Shown here: piece by piece, positions 8,674-16,345 of the stretch
How positions within the stretch are numbered: the stretch's first letter is position 1
Layout: each line of letters begins with the position of its first letter
NCBI GenBank assembly: GCA_002498365.1
Contig: DAHB01000005.1
Span: 243,347-277,081, forward strand
DNA: 33,735 nucleotides
Source: Methanomassiliicoccaceae archaeon UBA421
Lineage (GTDB): Archaea; Thermoplasmatota; Thermoplasmata; Methanomassiliicoccales; Methanomethylophilaceae
Reading direction: 5' to 3'
Notes under the pieces: model-generated
Told to the model about the DNA's origin: nothing
What the model saw: only the letters and a program-made list of their open reading frames with translations
The model's database searches: none
Translations under genes and position numbers: made by a program

Positions 8674-9077
8674 AAATTTGACACCATTTGAGCATTACAA
8701 TGTATCGCAGAAGGGCACTGCGAATAAGCTCACGAGATAGTTAAAAATCATATCCTATCAAACTACTAAGAGTTTGGTCTGTAACAATTTAAAGGCTCCT
8801 CTGCTATGTTTTTGTTCGAATTATCGTCTCCGTGATGTATTATTTGGCTCTGGAATCTAAGAGAATTATATGGACTTCATCTAGATATTCGAAAATCTAT
8901 GAAGGATACTTAAATAGTACAATCGGTAAGCAAGAACAACGTAAAATCCTCCACGTATTTAACGAACCGAATAAAAAAAAGAAATGCCCCAGAGTAGAAA
9001 AAAGGGAGACACTACATCTGATTATTTATCAGAAGATAGCAGGTTCCTCATTGAAGTCCAATCGCTATCTTACATAG
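8674..9077 (+). pseudogene. Second, strongly decayed IS4-type transposase remnant
   Basis: Immediately after the first IS end, the sequence AAATTTGACACCAT followed by codons for YRRRALRISS and, after an in-frame stop, LRVWS, LLCYVFVRIIVSVMYY can be aligned with YRRRDTVEKF, MRVWS and LCCVFLAQVIVSMVRH of the first remnant. Stops and frame changes are frequent and the copy is far more AT-rich, so it is an older or different-family copy. The open stretch 8832-9077 is the tail of this remnant, not an independent gene. Confidence 0.6.
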
Positions 9078-9099
9078 ATGCTACAAAGGGTTGCAATAA

Positions 9100-9372
9100 T
9101 CACTTCATAAGTGGCATAAAAAGGCAATTAAACATTGTATCGAAAAGAGGGATTCTTCCCATTATGATTACATTCGCATAGCAGGATTGGTTGTTTCTTA
9201 CCTTGGCGGTTTTTGCAATGATGTTTTGATTGCGAATATAACGGGTAATGACAGCAGCATCGACATCGGATCTGTTGTCACGGATTATAAGAATTGGAAC
9301 AGCGACAGGGTCGATGCGATAGCTATTTTTATCGAAGGGGCCCCACCTCTAGTGGTAGTGATGATAAAATAA
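9100..9372 (+). other. Unrecognised open frame, possible gene fragment
   Basis: A frame open from 9100 to the stop at 9372 encodes about 90 residues, including RIAGLVVSYLGGFCNDVL and NITGNDSSIDIGSVVTDY. The only start inside is a TTG at 9187. I recognise no family. It has no ribosome binding site and lies directly after decayed transposase sequence, so a fragment of a broken gene is as likely as a real small gene. Confidence 0.3.
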
Positions 9373-9695
9373 ATGATATTAGTATTGTCCTTTGCAAAAA
9401 AACAGTGGAATTAAATCAGAGATTTTTAATGATCGTTGCAAATTAATATGGATTTAATTATAAGAAGCTATAATTCTAGAATAAAGGGCACAAGTTTAAG
9501 CAATTTTTTGAAACTGTTTCTATTTATAAAACGCTCATATGCCACATATTAAACAGTGGCTTTATGAAAAGCTGGCCATATTTATCTCTACTGTCCGCCT
9601 ACTCACAATAATCAGTCTCTCGATTCAAAATTCATTATCCTGTCAAAGTCGAGTAAAATGGGCCCTCCTATTGACTTAATTGAAAGCCGAAAATA
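9373..9695. other. AT-rich gap without a gene
   Basis: About 320 bp downstream of the KwaB stop codon. I see no open frame, RNA gene or strong hairpin. Composition is as AT-rich as the neighbouring Kiwa genes, consistent with one acquired block. Confidence 0.5.
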
Positions 9696-10562
9696 TCAAT
9701 CCAACTTTCTTTTAGAATTTGTAATATATGTGCTTTCAGATAATGGTCCTTTATATAATCCTTCATCCAAAAACGTGAAAAACGATTTTTGTTCTTTATT
9801 ATCATTAGGAATCATAATTTTACCATTATCAATTTTTATGTTGATGCCCAAACCAACAGCCTTATTACAAATCTGTTCAGGAGAATATTTTTCAAGAACT
9901 CTCGCTTTGTTTATTTTATAAATTCTGCACCTTGTCGATTGGTTGAGATTTTTAATAAACGAGTCCGTACTATGTGATTCCAATGAAACGAGATTCAAAA
10001 ATTCATTCACATCTTCATCTGTTGCAATGTTAAAATAATCACTTAAGTCCATTATTTGTTTTGCATTATAAAATGATCTAAATAACAATTCTCTCTCCGA
10101 GAGCAAACAATCAATACAGTCGGGTAGTATAAAACCAGCTCCTGTTTCTTCGGTGAATGTATTCTTTGAGAATACTATTCTCTTCTTATTTGTCAAATAC
10201 ATATGGTTATCTAAATGTTGAAATGCGATTCTATCGGTACTTGTTTTCATAAAAATTGCTTTTATGTCCTTACTCATCGAACGTTTTGAGGGGGAATATA
10301 TTTCCACTGACAAGGGTTGTTCAATAGCTTCTTTTATTCTATCAGGCAGAACAAAATCGGATATAATAAAGACCTCATCGGATTCCGTTTTATAATCAGG
10401 ACAGTACTCCACTTTTGTTTTTTCAATGAGCCTCTCATCTCCCTTTTGAAAATAGTATGACATTGAGTTATTTGCGTTTCTATCCACTGATAGTCGCCGT
10501 ACTTGCACATCTTCCTTTTCTGTTTTTAGAATCACCATGATTGAAAAATCATATTCAGACAT
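9696..10562 (-). CDS. kwaB: KwaB-like protein (DUF4868) of a Kiwa defence system
   Basis: A 288-residue soluble protein that I match to the DUF4868/KwaB family by overall layout: an N-terminal strand-rich part (YDFSIMVILKTEKEDVQVRRL), a middle part with KAIFMK and the phrase RIVFSKNTFTEETGAGFILP, and a basic C-terminal part ending with a lysine/arginine-rich tail. The start is ATG at 10562, four bases after the KwaA stop, with AAGGGG eight bases upstream; the TTG at 10580 in the same frame is not needed. In bacterial Kiwa, KwaB is the effector that acts on phage DNA after KwaA senses infection at the membrane. The gene is strongly AT-rich compared with the core genome. Family assignment is from memory of the family pattern, not a search. 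Confidence 0.72.
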   Translation of the reverse strand: MSEYDFSIMVILKTEKEDVQVRRLSVDRNANNSMSYYFQKGDERLIEKTKVEYCPDYKTESDEVFIISDFVLPDRIKEAIEQPLSVEIYSPSKRSMSKDIKAIFMKTSTDRIAFQHLDNHMYLTNKKRIVFSKNTFTEETGAGFILPDCIDCLLSERELLFRSFYNAKQIMDLSDYFNIATDEDVNEFLNLVSLESHSTDSFIKNLNQSTRCRIYKINKARVLEKYSPEQICNKAVGLGINIKIDNGKIMIPNDNKEQKSFFTFLDEGLYKGPLSESTYITNSKRKLD

Positions 10563-10566
10563 CTTA

Positions 10567-11082
10567 TTACCCCTTGTCAATTAATAAAAATTCATGTACT
10601 TCATAAACAGACGTTACTTGATTATTATTTGCTAATTTTTTCTTTGTTATCAACGTGTAATTATGAAGGGCGTCTTTGAGATCTATTGTATAAAAATGAT
10701 AACCTACTAATCTTAAAATTGGATTTGGAATCGAAGAGTTTGAAAGATACAACGTAGATATTGTTGTAAATAATACTATGGCATATATCCACGCGCCCCC
10801 ACTTAGCAGTAAAGTTAATGTCGGTATACCATATGCAAACATATATGCATAATATGAGTCATTAGGTGAGATTGATGATATTCTAACTGGCGTTGGAGCC
10901 ATGTTATTCTTGCTAATACTAAATATTTTATAAAGGATTCCAATTAAAACAACGGATGCTAGTAAATTCATAGATATAATTATTGCATTATAGCCTTCCA
11001 TGTATGATATCACGGCCGCCAATGCAAATACCGGAGACATAGTGGACACATCATATCCCAATTTTAGCACCTGGCTCCACAT
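10567..11082 (-). CDS. kwaA: KwaA-like membrane protein of a Kiwa defence system
   Basis: A 171-residue protein with about four hydrophobic segments (roughly residues 16-28, 33-54, 78-94 and 96-114) followed by a short soluble C-terminal domain. The segment NDSYYAYMFAYGIP before the third helix and NPILRLVGYHFYTIDL after the fourth fit the KwaA pattern of a membrane protein with an 'NPxLxLxGYxxY' turn into the cytoplasmic part. ATG at 11082 is preceded by GGTGGAGG about nine bases upstream. Gene order (membrane protein, then DUF4868 protein, four-base spacing, same strand) is the Kiwa layout. In E. coli, KwaA forms membrane oligomers that respond to phage attachment; here the equivalent threat would be an archaeal virus. 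Confidence 0.7.
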   Translation of the reverse strand: MWSQVLKLGYDVSTMSPVFALAAVISYMEGYNAIIISMNLLASVVLIGILYKIFSISKNNMAPTPVRISSISPNDSYYAYMFAYGIPTLTLLLSGGAWIYAIVLFTTISTLYLSNSSIPNPILRLVGYHFYTIDLKDALHNYTLITKKKLANNNQVTSVYEVHEFLLIDKG

Positions 11083-11437
11083 ATATCAAATTGCCTCCAC
11101 CATACATATGTCTTTGGCAGTATGATTTACTCCCTATAGAACATTGTCTGATAAATCTTAAATGATTTGTTGAGCAAATGTCCAGCACTTTGAGTAAAAG
11201 CCAGAAACACTTATGGAAAACGTGGAAATCTTGTCAACTTGCCTAAACACAATGAATGACTTGTGAGATGAAGGATGATGCCTATCAATAGAGTATACCG
11301 TCAAATACTATTCGAAATCCTCTTGCCACGCAAATATATCTCCCATCACGATGCCAGACATCTCGAATTTAATACTGTATTCCGTGTTACTCTTTCGGTT
11401 CGCATTACTCAAATTTAATATCATCGATTGTCCGTTT
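11083..11437. other. Gap between Kiwa and rfbA, possible coding remnant
   Basis: On the minus strand a frame overlapping the end of rfbA runs about 47 codons and ends ...FEMSGIVMGDIFAWQEDFE before a TAG at about 11308-11310. It has no start codon of its own with a ribosome site and no family I recognise, so it may be a fragment of a lost glycan gene. The rest is AT-rich and featureless; it also contains the upstream region of kwaA. Confidence 0.35.
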
Positions 11438-12343
11438 TCATAGGATGCCGTTTTTAGATTGTTCTGTTTTTAACGTATCAATACCACAAATCCCCTTCAC
11501 ATAGATCTGATAGCTGTTGTCCTTGAACTTGCTGATCCGTTCGATGACTTCTTCTTTCGTCACGAACCCGTTTTTCAATGCGATCTCTTCGGGACATCCG
11601 ACGTTCTTTACAGTCCTGGTCTGAACGTCTTTGATGAAATTCCCAGCTTCCAGCAGCGAATCGAACGTCCCTGCGTCAAGCCATCTCACGTCATCTCCGA
11701 GCAGCTTGACCTTCAGCCTGCCTTCTTCCATGTATTTGATATTGAGGTCTGTTATCTCAAGTTCCCCTCTGTCCGAGGGGACCAGCGTCTTGGCCAGTCC
11801 GCATGCCTTGCCGTCATAGAAATACAGTCCAACCACGGCGTAGTTCGACTTGGGCTTCTTCGGCTTCTCCTCTATCGATATGGCGTTCATGTCCGCATCG
11901 AACTCGACCACCCCGAACCTCTCCGGATCGTCTACGCGATATCCGAACACCGTTGCGCCTTCGTTCTCCTCGATCGCCGATCTTATAAGGGATTGCATCT
12001 CCGGGCCGCAGAATATGTTGTCCCCCAGGACCAAGGCCACATCGTCCCCGTCTATCCATTCCTCGGCGATTATGAACGCGTCCGAGATTCCTTTCGGCAC
12101 GTACTGTATTAGATAGTCGATGTGCACCCCGAACTGGGAGCCGTCGCCCAGGAGCTTCCTGAACTTCGGGTCGTCCTCCTCGTTCGTTATCACGAGTATG
12201 TCCCGTATTCCTCCCATCATAAGGTTCGACAATGGATAGTATACCATCGGCTTGTCGTACACGGGGAGCAGGACTTTGGATATGGGCATCGAGACCGGAT
12301 ACAGCCTGGTCCCGGCGCCAGCGGCGAGGATGATGCCTTTCAT
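11438..12343 (-). CDS. rfbA: Glucose-1-phosphate thymidylyltransferase
   Basis: A 301-residue nucleotidyltransferase of the RmlA/RfbA family that makes dTDP-glucose from dTTP and glucose 1-phosphate. The N-terminus MKGIILAAGAGTRLYP and then SKVLLPVYDKPMVYYPL are diagnostic; LGDNIF, EKPKKPKSNYAVVGLYFY and RGELEITDLN follow in the usual order. ATG at 12343 matches the family start; the 26-codon extension upstream does not. No rmlB, rmlC or rmlD lies in the window, so the later steps of any dTDP-sugar pathway must be encoded elsewhere. Its GC-rich codon use resembles the core genome, unlike the AT-rich Kiwa pair just downstream, so the island boundary is at its 3' end. A TATA-like CGATTATACA lies about 35-40 bp upstream. 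Confidence 0.93.
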   Translation of the reverse strand: MKGIILAAGAGTRLYPVSMPISKVLLPVYDKPMVYYPLSNLMMGGIRDILVITNEEDDPKFRKLLGDGSQFGVHIDYLIQYVPKGISDAFIIAEEWIDGDDVALVLGDNIFCGPEMQSLIRSAIEENEGATVFGYRVDDPERFGVVEFDADMNAISIEEKPKKPKSNYAVVGLYFYDGKACGLAKTLVPSDRGELEITDLNIKYMEEGRLKVKLLGDDVRWLDAGTFDSLLEAGNFIKDVQTRTVKNVGCPEEIALKNGFVTKEEVIERISKFKDNSYQIYVKGICGIDTLKTEQSKNGIL

Positions 12344-12442
12344 TGGGATACCTTGCGTCAGACATCGCATCTGGATGTATAATCGTTTACATGAACCGAC
12401 GTTGGCTATAACATATTCCAATAGAACGTCCGTTTGAAAAGG

Positions 12443-12462
12443 AAGGGGCCTTCCGGCCCCTT
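12443..12462 (-). terminator. Hairpin terminator after malic enzyme
   Basis: AAGGGGCC (12443-12450) and GGCCCCTT (12455-12462) form a perfect 8-bp stem with a 4-base loop, followed on the minus strand by CCTTTTC. It starts seven bases after the malic enzyme stop and lies upstream of rfbA on the same strand. Confidence 0.7.
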
Positions 12463-12469
12463 AAGAGAT

Positions 12470-13834
12470 TTAGTCCACGACGCCGGACGGGTCCTTGATG
12501 AATCCGTCCTTCATCATCTTCGACGTCAGGTCCCTGGACCTGTTTATCATGAACTCCGCCCTGTCGAAGAGCTCCTGCCTGCTGAGCTTGAGCCTCGCGA
12601 TGCCTTCCTTCTGCGCCTGCATACCGACGGCCACGGCCTCCAGCGGGAAGACCTCCGTGTCGAACATGCTGGGTATGATGTGCTCCGCCGTCAGTCCCTC
12701 CTTGGAGTTCTCCGCGAACTTTGCCAGCTCCCTTGCCGCGGCGAGGCACATGGTGTCGGTGATCGTCTTAGCTCTAACGTCCAGCACACCGCGGAAGATC
12801 GCGGGGAAGCCCATGGAGTTGTTGACCTGGTTGGGGAAGTCGGAACGTCCGGTTGCGAAGACCTTCACACCGTGCTCCTTCGCCTCCCAGGGCCAGATCT
12901 CCGGGGTCGGATTGGCCGTTGCGAATAGAATCGCGTCGTCCGCCATACCGTCAAGGTATTCCGGAGGGATGGTCCCGGGGCCGGGCTTGGACGCGGCGAC
13001 TACGATATCGGCGTCCTTGATGGCTTCCTTCATCCCGCCGGTCTTGCCGGCGCCGTTGGTCTTCTCGCACAGCTCCCACTTCTGCCTGAACGTTCCCTTG
13101 AGCTCGGTCCTCTGGTTGTTCAGTATCCCGGTCGAGTCGCACACGCACATGTTCTTCGGGTTGACGCCTACGTTCAGGAGCAACCTGGATATCGCTATGG
13201 ACGCCGCCCCCGCTCCCAGGATCGTGAAGCTGGCGGTCTCCAGCTTCTTGCCTACGAGTTTGAGGGCGTTTATCGCTCCGGCGACCTCTACGGTCGCGGT
13301 CCCCTGCTGGTCGTCGTGCCATACGGGGATCTTGCAGTCGTCCCTCAGCGCATCCAGTATGTCGAAGCACTTGGGGTTGGATATGTCTTCGAGGTTGATG
13401 CCTCCGAACGAAGGCGCTATGAGACGCACGGTCTCGATGATCTTTTCGGGGTCCTTGGTGTCAAGGCAGATGGGCACGCAGTCCACGCCTCCCAGGTACT
13501 TGAACAGCATAGCCTTGCCTTCCATTACGGGCATGGCGGCCTCCGGGCCTATGTCTCCGAGGCCGAGCACCCTCGTACCGTCCGATACGACCGCTACGGT
13601 GTTCCACTTGCACGTGAGGTCGTATACCAGCTCCGGGTCCGCGGCTATCTGTTTGCACGGAGCGGCCACTCCGGGCGAGTACCATATGGAAAAGTCGTCG
13701 AACGACCTTACGCACGCCTTAGGTACAGTCTCGATCTTTCCTCCGTAGAACTTGTGGAGGATCTTTGCATCCTCTCCCGGCTTGTTGGCCTTCGCAAGCT
13801 TCTCCTCAACGCTTAGCTCCTTCTTGTCTGACAT
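12470..13834 (-). CDS. NAD(P)-dependent malic enzyme (oxaloacetate-decarboxylating)
   Basis: A 454-residue malic enzyme of the short bacterial/archaeal type, converting malate to pyruvate and CO2 with reduction of NAD(P). Family segments are YSPGVAAPC near residue 53, DGTRVLGLGDIGPEAAMPVMEGKA (residues ~85-108, malate/metal site), INLEDISNPKCFDI, IPVWHDDQQGTATV, the Rossmann motif GAGAASIAI and ATANPTPEI. ATG at 13834 has AGGAAGG upstream and a clear TATA box about 80 bp upstream. It is transcribed alone, with its own terminator. NAD versus NADP preference cannot be decided here. It likely supplies pyruvate or reducing power for biosynthesis. Confidence 0.95.
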   Translation of the reverse strand: MSDKKELSVEEKLAKANKPGEDAKILHKFYGGKIETVPKACVRSFDDFSIWYSPGVAAPCKQIAADPELVYDLTCKWNTVAVVSDGTRVLGLGDIGPEAAMPVMEGKAMLFKYLGGVDCVPICLDTKDPEKIIETVRLIAPSFGGINLEDISNPKCFDILDALRDDCKIPVWHDDQQGTATVEVAGAINALKLVGKKLETASFTILGAGAASIAISRLLLNVGVNPKNMCVCDSTGILNNQRTELKGTFRQKWELCEKTNGAGKTGGMKEAIKDADIVVAASKPGPGTIPPEYLDGMADDAILFATANPTPEIWPWEAKEHGVKVFATGRSDFPNQVNNSMGFPAIFRGVLDVRAKTITDTMCLAAARELAKFAENSKEGLTAEHIIPSMFDTEVFPLEAVAVGMQAQKEGIARLKLSRQELFDRAEFMINRSRDLTSKMMKDGFIKDPSGVVD

Positions 13835-13909
13835 TATCCTTCCTCGTTGACGCCTTTTTTACGAAAATCGTAGAATTTATGCGAATTGTAAGAAAGGGAA
13901 CTGATTAAT

Positions 13910-13922
13910 CCTATATATAAAT
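13910..13922 (-). promoter_or_regulatory. TATA box of malic enzyme
   Basis: Minus strand reads ATTTATATATAGG, close to the archaeal consensus, about 80 bp before the malic enzyme ATG. Expected transcription start is about 25 bp downstream, leaving an untranslated leader of roughly 50 bases that includes the ribosome site. Confidence 0.6.
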
Positions 13923-14347
13923 AACCGGTCACTGCTGTTTTTCGAAGAAAGGACTGGGCACACTGCTCCGAGATTCGAATCGGTCGCGCTCGACCGGGTC
14001 CGCGAACGTATCGCGCCTGTCTTCGGCATATGTCTTACTTCGGGCCTTGTCCCCTGCGCGCCGGCGGGGGCGCTCCTGGATGGTCACCTCATAGGCGGCG
14101 TCTCCCCTTGTCCCCTGCGCGCCGGCGGGGGCGGCCATGAATGCCATATTGGCTGCATTCGTCGTGCGAACACGGCATAAGCAAGGGTTCCGTGAAAATA
14201 TTCTTGCGGACCGTGGGAATCCTGTGTATGTCCCGACAGTCCGGCGCACATGGGCGATGACGAGGTCCCGTAAACCGGAACGCCTTCGAATATGTCATAC
14301 AGTCGTTGAAATACCGCAAGGTGCGTATCGACAGAGACCGACGATCA
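13923..14347. other. GC-rich gap between malic enzyme promoter and hipA
   Basis: No convincing gene on either strand. It contains the direct repeat pair at 14045-14133, a perfect hairpin CGGTCG-CGCT-CGACCG at 13981-13996 next to the palindrome GATTCGAATC, and 200 bp of plain sequence before the hipA stop. Confidence 0.5.
14045..14133 (-). CRISPR. Two-copy direct repeat with CRISPR-like geometry (possible relic mini-array)
   Basis: A 28-bp sequence occurs at 14045-14072 and again, identical, at 14106-14133, separated by 33 unique bases, giving a 61-bp period. On the minus strand the repeat is CGCCCCCGCC-GGCGCGCAGG-GGACAAGG, which can fold as CCCCCGC/GCAGGGG with one mismatch and ends like type I-E repeats (GGGGAtaAg...). 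Identity stops exactly at the repeat edges. No third copy is seen one period away on either side, and no cas gene is in the window. It could equally be a simple GC-rich duplication, so the CRISPR reading is tentative. Confidence 0.35.
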
Positions 14348-15613
14348 TCATGACAAAGGCGATATATGCCGGCCTATATGCCTCATGGAGGCCCCCGGGA
14401 CCCCGGACTCCTTCGCGTATGCTTCCCATTCAGAAGCTGTCGAAAGAGTGAGGTCTATGATGTCTGCGGCGTCCCGGATGTTCATCTCGTGAGCGACGTC
14501 CGTCATGTCCTGCCTCAGGATGTGCTCGAGCTTCCCGTTAACGGACATCTGGTGTCTCCGCAGCCAATAGTTGTCGCCGTCGAACGCGAACGTCAGGTCG
14601 TAGGCGGGCGCAAGCCTCCATCTGCCGTCTTTGCCCATCAGGAAAGATATGTTCTTTGTATGGTCGTCGTTGTTCCTCATGGTCACGTTGAAGACCATCC
14701 TCCTGAAAAGCTGCTCCATGTCGGCATAGGGCGCATCGAGCTTCCGCATTGTGCTGAAAACGTTCTCGTAACCGTATTTCCCCGGGACCTTAAAATCGTA
14801 GTGGGCGAGGGCGCACAGCGTCTGCATGTGCACCTTCTCGTCTCCCATGCGGTCGAAGCGTTTCGTAAGAAAATGAGCTTTTTCCCCTGTTCCGATAAGA
14901 CGGCACTCCGACATCTCGATGCCGCAGTCCTTCGCCATTCTGTAATACGCATGCTCTATCCTGCCGTATCCCTTTCTTGCGCTGCCGGACTCCGTATCGA
15001 ACTTGATGATCCAGTGCGTGTAGCCGGCAGGCAGACCTACCTGACCGGACCTGATCCCCATGGTGGACTCGTCGAACCCTATGACGGCCTTCGCCCTGGC
15101 GCCGCCGGCCGAGGTCCCGATGCTTATGAGTTCCTGCAGGCCTTCATCGGAGAGGTCTGCAGAGAATTTCTTCTTGTCATCGAGCACCTCCGCCGCCAGA
15201 TCGGAAAGCAGATCGATGTCCATCATCTCGTCCTTGTATCCCGTCCTGACCATCGGCTCGTATTCTAGGGCCCCCATCCCTCTGCTTCCTATGTAGCAGA
15301 GCCTGTCGAGGGGGGTGAAGTCCTCCTGCCTTATGCCGTTCCGGCGCATCCAGATGTCGATGAGCGAACTTCCGTAGCTGTCGGGGAGCGAATCGGCCAG
15401 CATGCCGGGCAGGCCCTGGAACGTCTCGCGGCCGAGCGAATCGAACGTGTAGATCCCGGAAGACCGGGGCATTACCGCCGGCGATACGTCGTAACCTCCT
15501 CTGATGAATGACGGAACATACTGGAACGAGGCGCACTGCCTTCTGTCATCCCATGCCGCGAACCCTACGGTCTCGCCCCACAGCCTGACCTCCGTTGCCG
15601 TCTGCCGCCTCAT
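14348..15613 (-). CDS. hipA: HipA-family serine/threonine kinase toxin
   Basis: A 421-residue HipA-fold protein, the toxin of type II HipBA modules; the E. coli enzyme phosphorylates glutamyl-tRNA synthetase and halts translation. The N-terminal subdomain (LWGETVGFAAWD, FQGLPGMLADSLPDSYG near residues 66-81) is typical. Kinase elements are intact: the Gly-rich loop GTSAGGARAKA (166-176), the ATP lysine in WIIKFD (Lys204), the catalytic loop NNDDHTKN (314-321) and the metal Asp in APAYDL (335-340). GTG/ATG context: its ATG overlaps the hipB stop by four bases. With all catalytic residues present it should be active. Its target in this archaeon is unknown. Confidence 0.92.
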   Translation of the reverse strand: MRRQTATEVRLWGETVGFAAWDDRRQCASFQYVPSFIRGGYDVSPAVMPRSSGIYTFDSLGRETFQGLPGMLADSLPDSYGSSLIDIWMRRNGIRQEDFTPLDRLCYIGSRGMGALEYEPMVRTGYKDEMMDIDLLSDLAAEVLDDKKKFSADLSDEGLQELISIGTSAGGARAKAVIGFDESTMGIRSGQVGLPAGYTHWIIKFDTESGSARKGYGRIEHAYYRMAKDCGIEMSECRLIGTGEKAHFLTKRFDRMGDEKVHMQTLCALAHYDFKVPGKYGYENVFSTMRKLDAPYADMEQLFRRMVFNVTMRNNDDHTKNISFLMGKDGRWRLAPAYDLTFAFDGDNYWLRRHQMSVNGKLEHILRQDMTDVAHEMNIRDAADIIDLTLSTASEWEAYAKESGVPGASMRHIGRHISPLS

Positions 15614-15930
15614 CCTTTCCCGCCCTTTCTTCCGGTGGCTCGTTCGGGAGCCTTACCCTTCAGCTTCGCGAGCATCACGGGGCTTATCTGTTCATCCTCC
15701 ATCATGAAATCTATGCGGTCGAGGAGTTTGAGGCCCCTCATAATCGAGATCATGTTGATAAGCGTGATGTTCTTTCCGTTCTCCGCATCGCTTATCGTCT
15801 TCTTGTGAACTCCCGTTATATTCTGCAGCTCTTCCTGGGTGATGTTCCTATTCAGTCTTTCCCTGCGCAGGTAGCGACCTATTTTTCTAAGTATCTCAGT
15901 GTCCGAAAGCCCGTACATCTCCGACAGCAT
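15610..15930 (-). CDS. hipB: HipB-like helix-turn-helix antitoxin/repressor
   Basis: A 106-residue protein with a Cro/C1-type HTH spanning about residues 13-70 (IGRYLRRERLNRNITQEEL, ITGVHKKTISDAENG, INMISIMRGLKL) and a basic C-terminal tail (KLKGKAPERATGRKGGKG) that probably contacts hipA or DNA. It precedes and overlaps hipA, as in HipBA modules. The first ATG (15930) lacks a clear ribosome site; the Met four codons later is an alternative. Two palindromes with AACATA/TATGTT half-sites lie 45-100 bp upstream and are the likely autoregulatory operators. Confidence 0.88.
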   Translation of the reverse strand: MLSEMYGLSDTEILRKIGRYLRRERLNRNITQEELQNITGVHKKTISDAENGKNITLINMISIMRGLKLLDRIDFMMEDEQISPVMLAKLKGKAPERATGRKGGKG

Positions 15931-15974
15931 CGGATGTCTTTAGTGCATGATAGTAGATAATCTTTTTTATTTAA

Positions 15975-15995
15975 ATAACATAAAGGTTATGTTAT
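15975..15995. promoter_or_regulatory. Palindromic operator upstream of hipBA
   Basis: ATAACATA and TATGTTAT flank a 5-base centre (AAGGT), a perfect 8-bp inverted repeat. It abuts TTTAAATAAAAAAG on the minus strand, a TATA-like box for hipB. A HipB dimer bound here would block the promoter; this is inferred from position. Confidence 0.65.
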
Positions 15996-16015
15996 ATTCA
16001 ATATTTGATTTTAAT

Positions 16016-16029
16016 TAACATATATGTTA
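16016..16029. promoter_or_regulatory. Second palindrome with the same half-sites
   Basis: TAACATATATGTTA is a perfect palindrome made of the same AACATA/TATGTT half-sites without a spacer. It lies just upstream of TAAATTATATA (16033-16043), a TATA-like box facing the DUF3850 gene, so the divergent gene may share control with hipBA. Confidence 0.5.
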
Positions 16030-16099
16030 TTTTAAATTATATACCATACTTTTGAAATTACTAGAGATATTAATAATAACTTCACGTCATGTCGAGACC

Positions 16100-16345
16100 G
16101 TGTCCCGGACACATGATCTTAAGATTAGGCCCGAATATTTTTCAGCCGTATCAGGGGGGACTAAGCAATTCGAGCTTCGCCGAGACGACCGAGGATTCTG
16201 TATTGGCGATGTTTTGCTTTTACGAGAATGGAATGAAAGCGGATACTCCGGCCGTACGGTAACATGCGATGTAAAGTATATCTTAAGAGGGCACACGGGA
16301 CTGGATGACGATTACATAATAATGGGAATAGCCCTGAGACCATAA
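16100..16345 (+). CDS. DUF3850 (ASCH/PUA-like) small protein
   Basis: An 81-residue protein matching DUF3850: THDLKIRPEYFSAV, KQFELRRDDRGFCIGDVLLL, REWNESGYSGRT and YIIMGI. This ASCH-superfamily fold is a small beta-barrel thought to bind RNA or modified nucleotides; members are common in phages and plasmids. GTG at 16100 is chosen because family proteins start a few residues before HDLKI; the frame extends upstream to a TTG at 16052 without similarity. It is divergent from hipB and ends exactly where the convergent ASCH gene ends. Function is not known. Confidence 0.78.
   Translation: MSRTHDLKIRPEYFSAVSGGTKQFELRRDDRGFCIGDVLLLREWNESGYSGRTVTCDVKYILRGHTGLDDDYIIMGIALRP

Noticed and set aside
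11300..11440. Minus-strand 47-codon frame after rfbA as a gene
   Set aside because: No start codon with a ribosome site and no recognised family; reported only as a possible remnant in the gap.
12495..13748. 417-codon plus-strand frame
   Set aside because: Antisense to malic enzyme in GC-rich DNA; Ser/Pro-rich low-quality translation.
13960..14000. tRNA-like GATTCGAATC next to a hairpin
   Set aside because: The stem around TTCGAAT does not pair as a T-arm and no acceptor or anticodon arm can be drawn.
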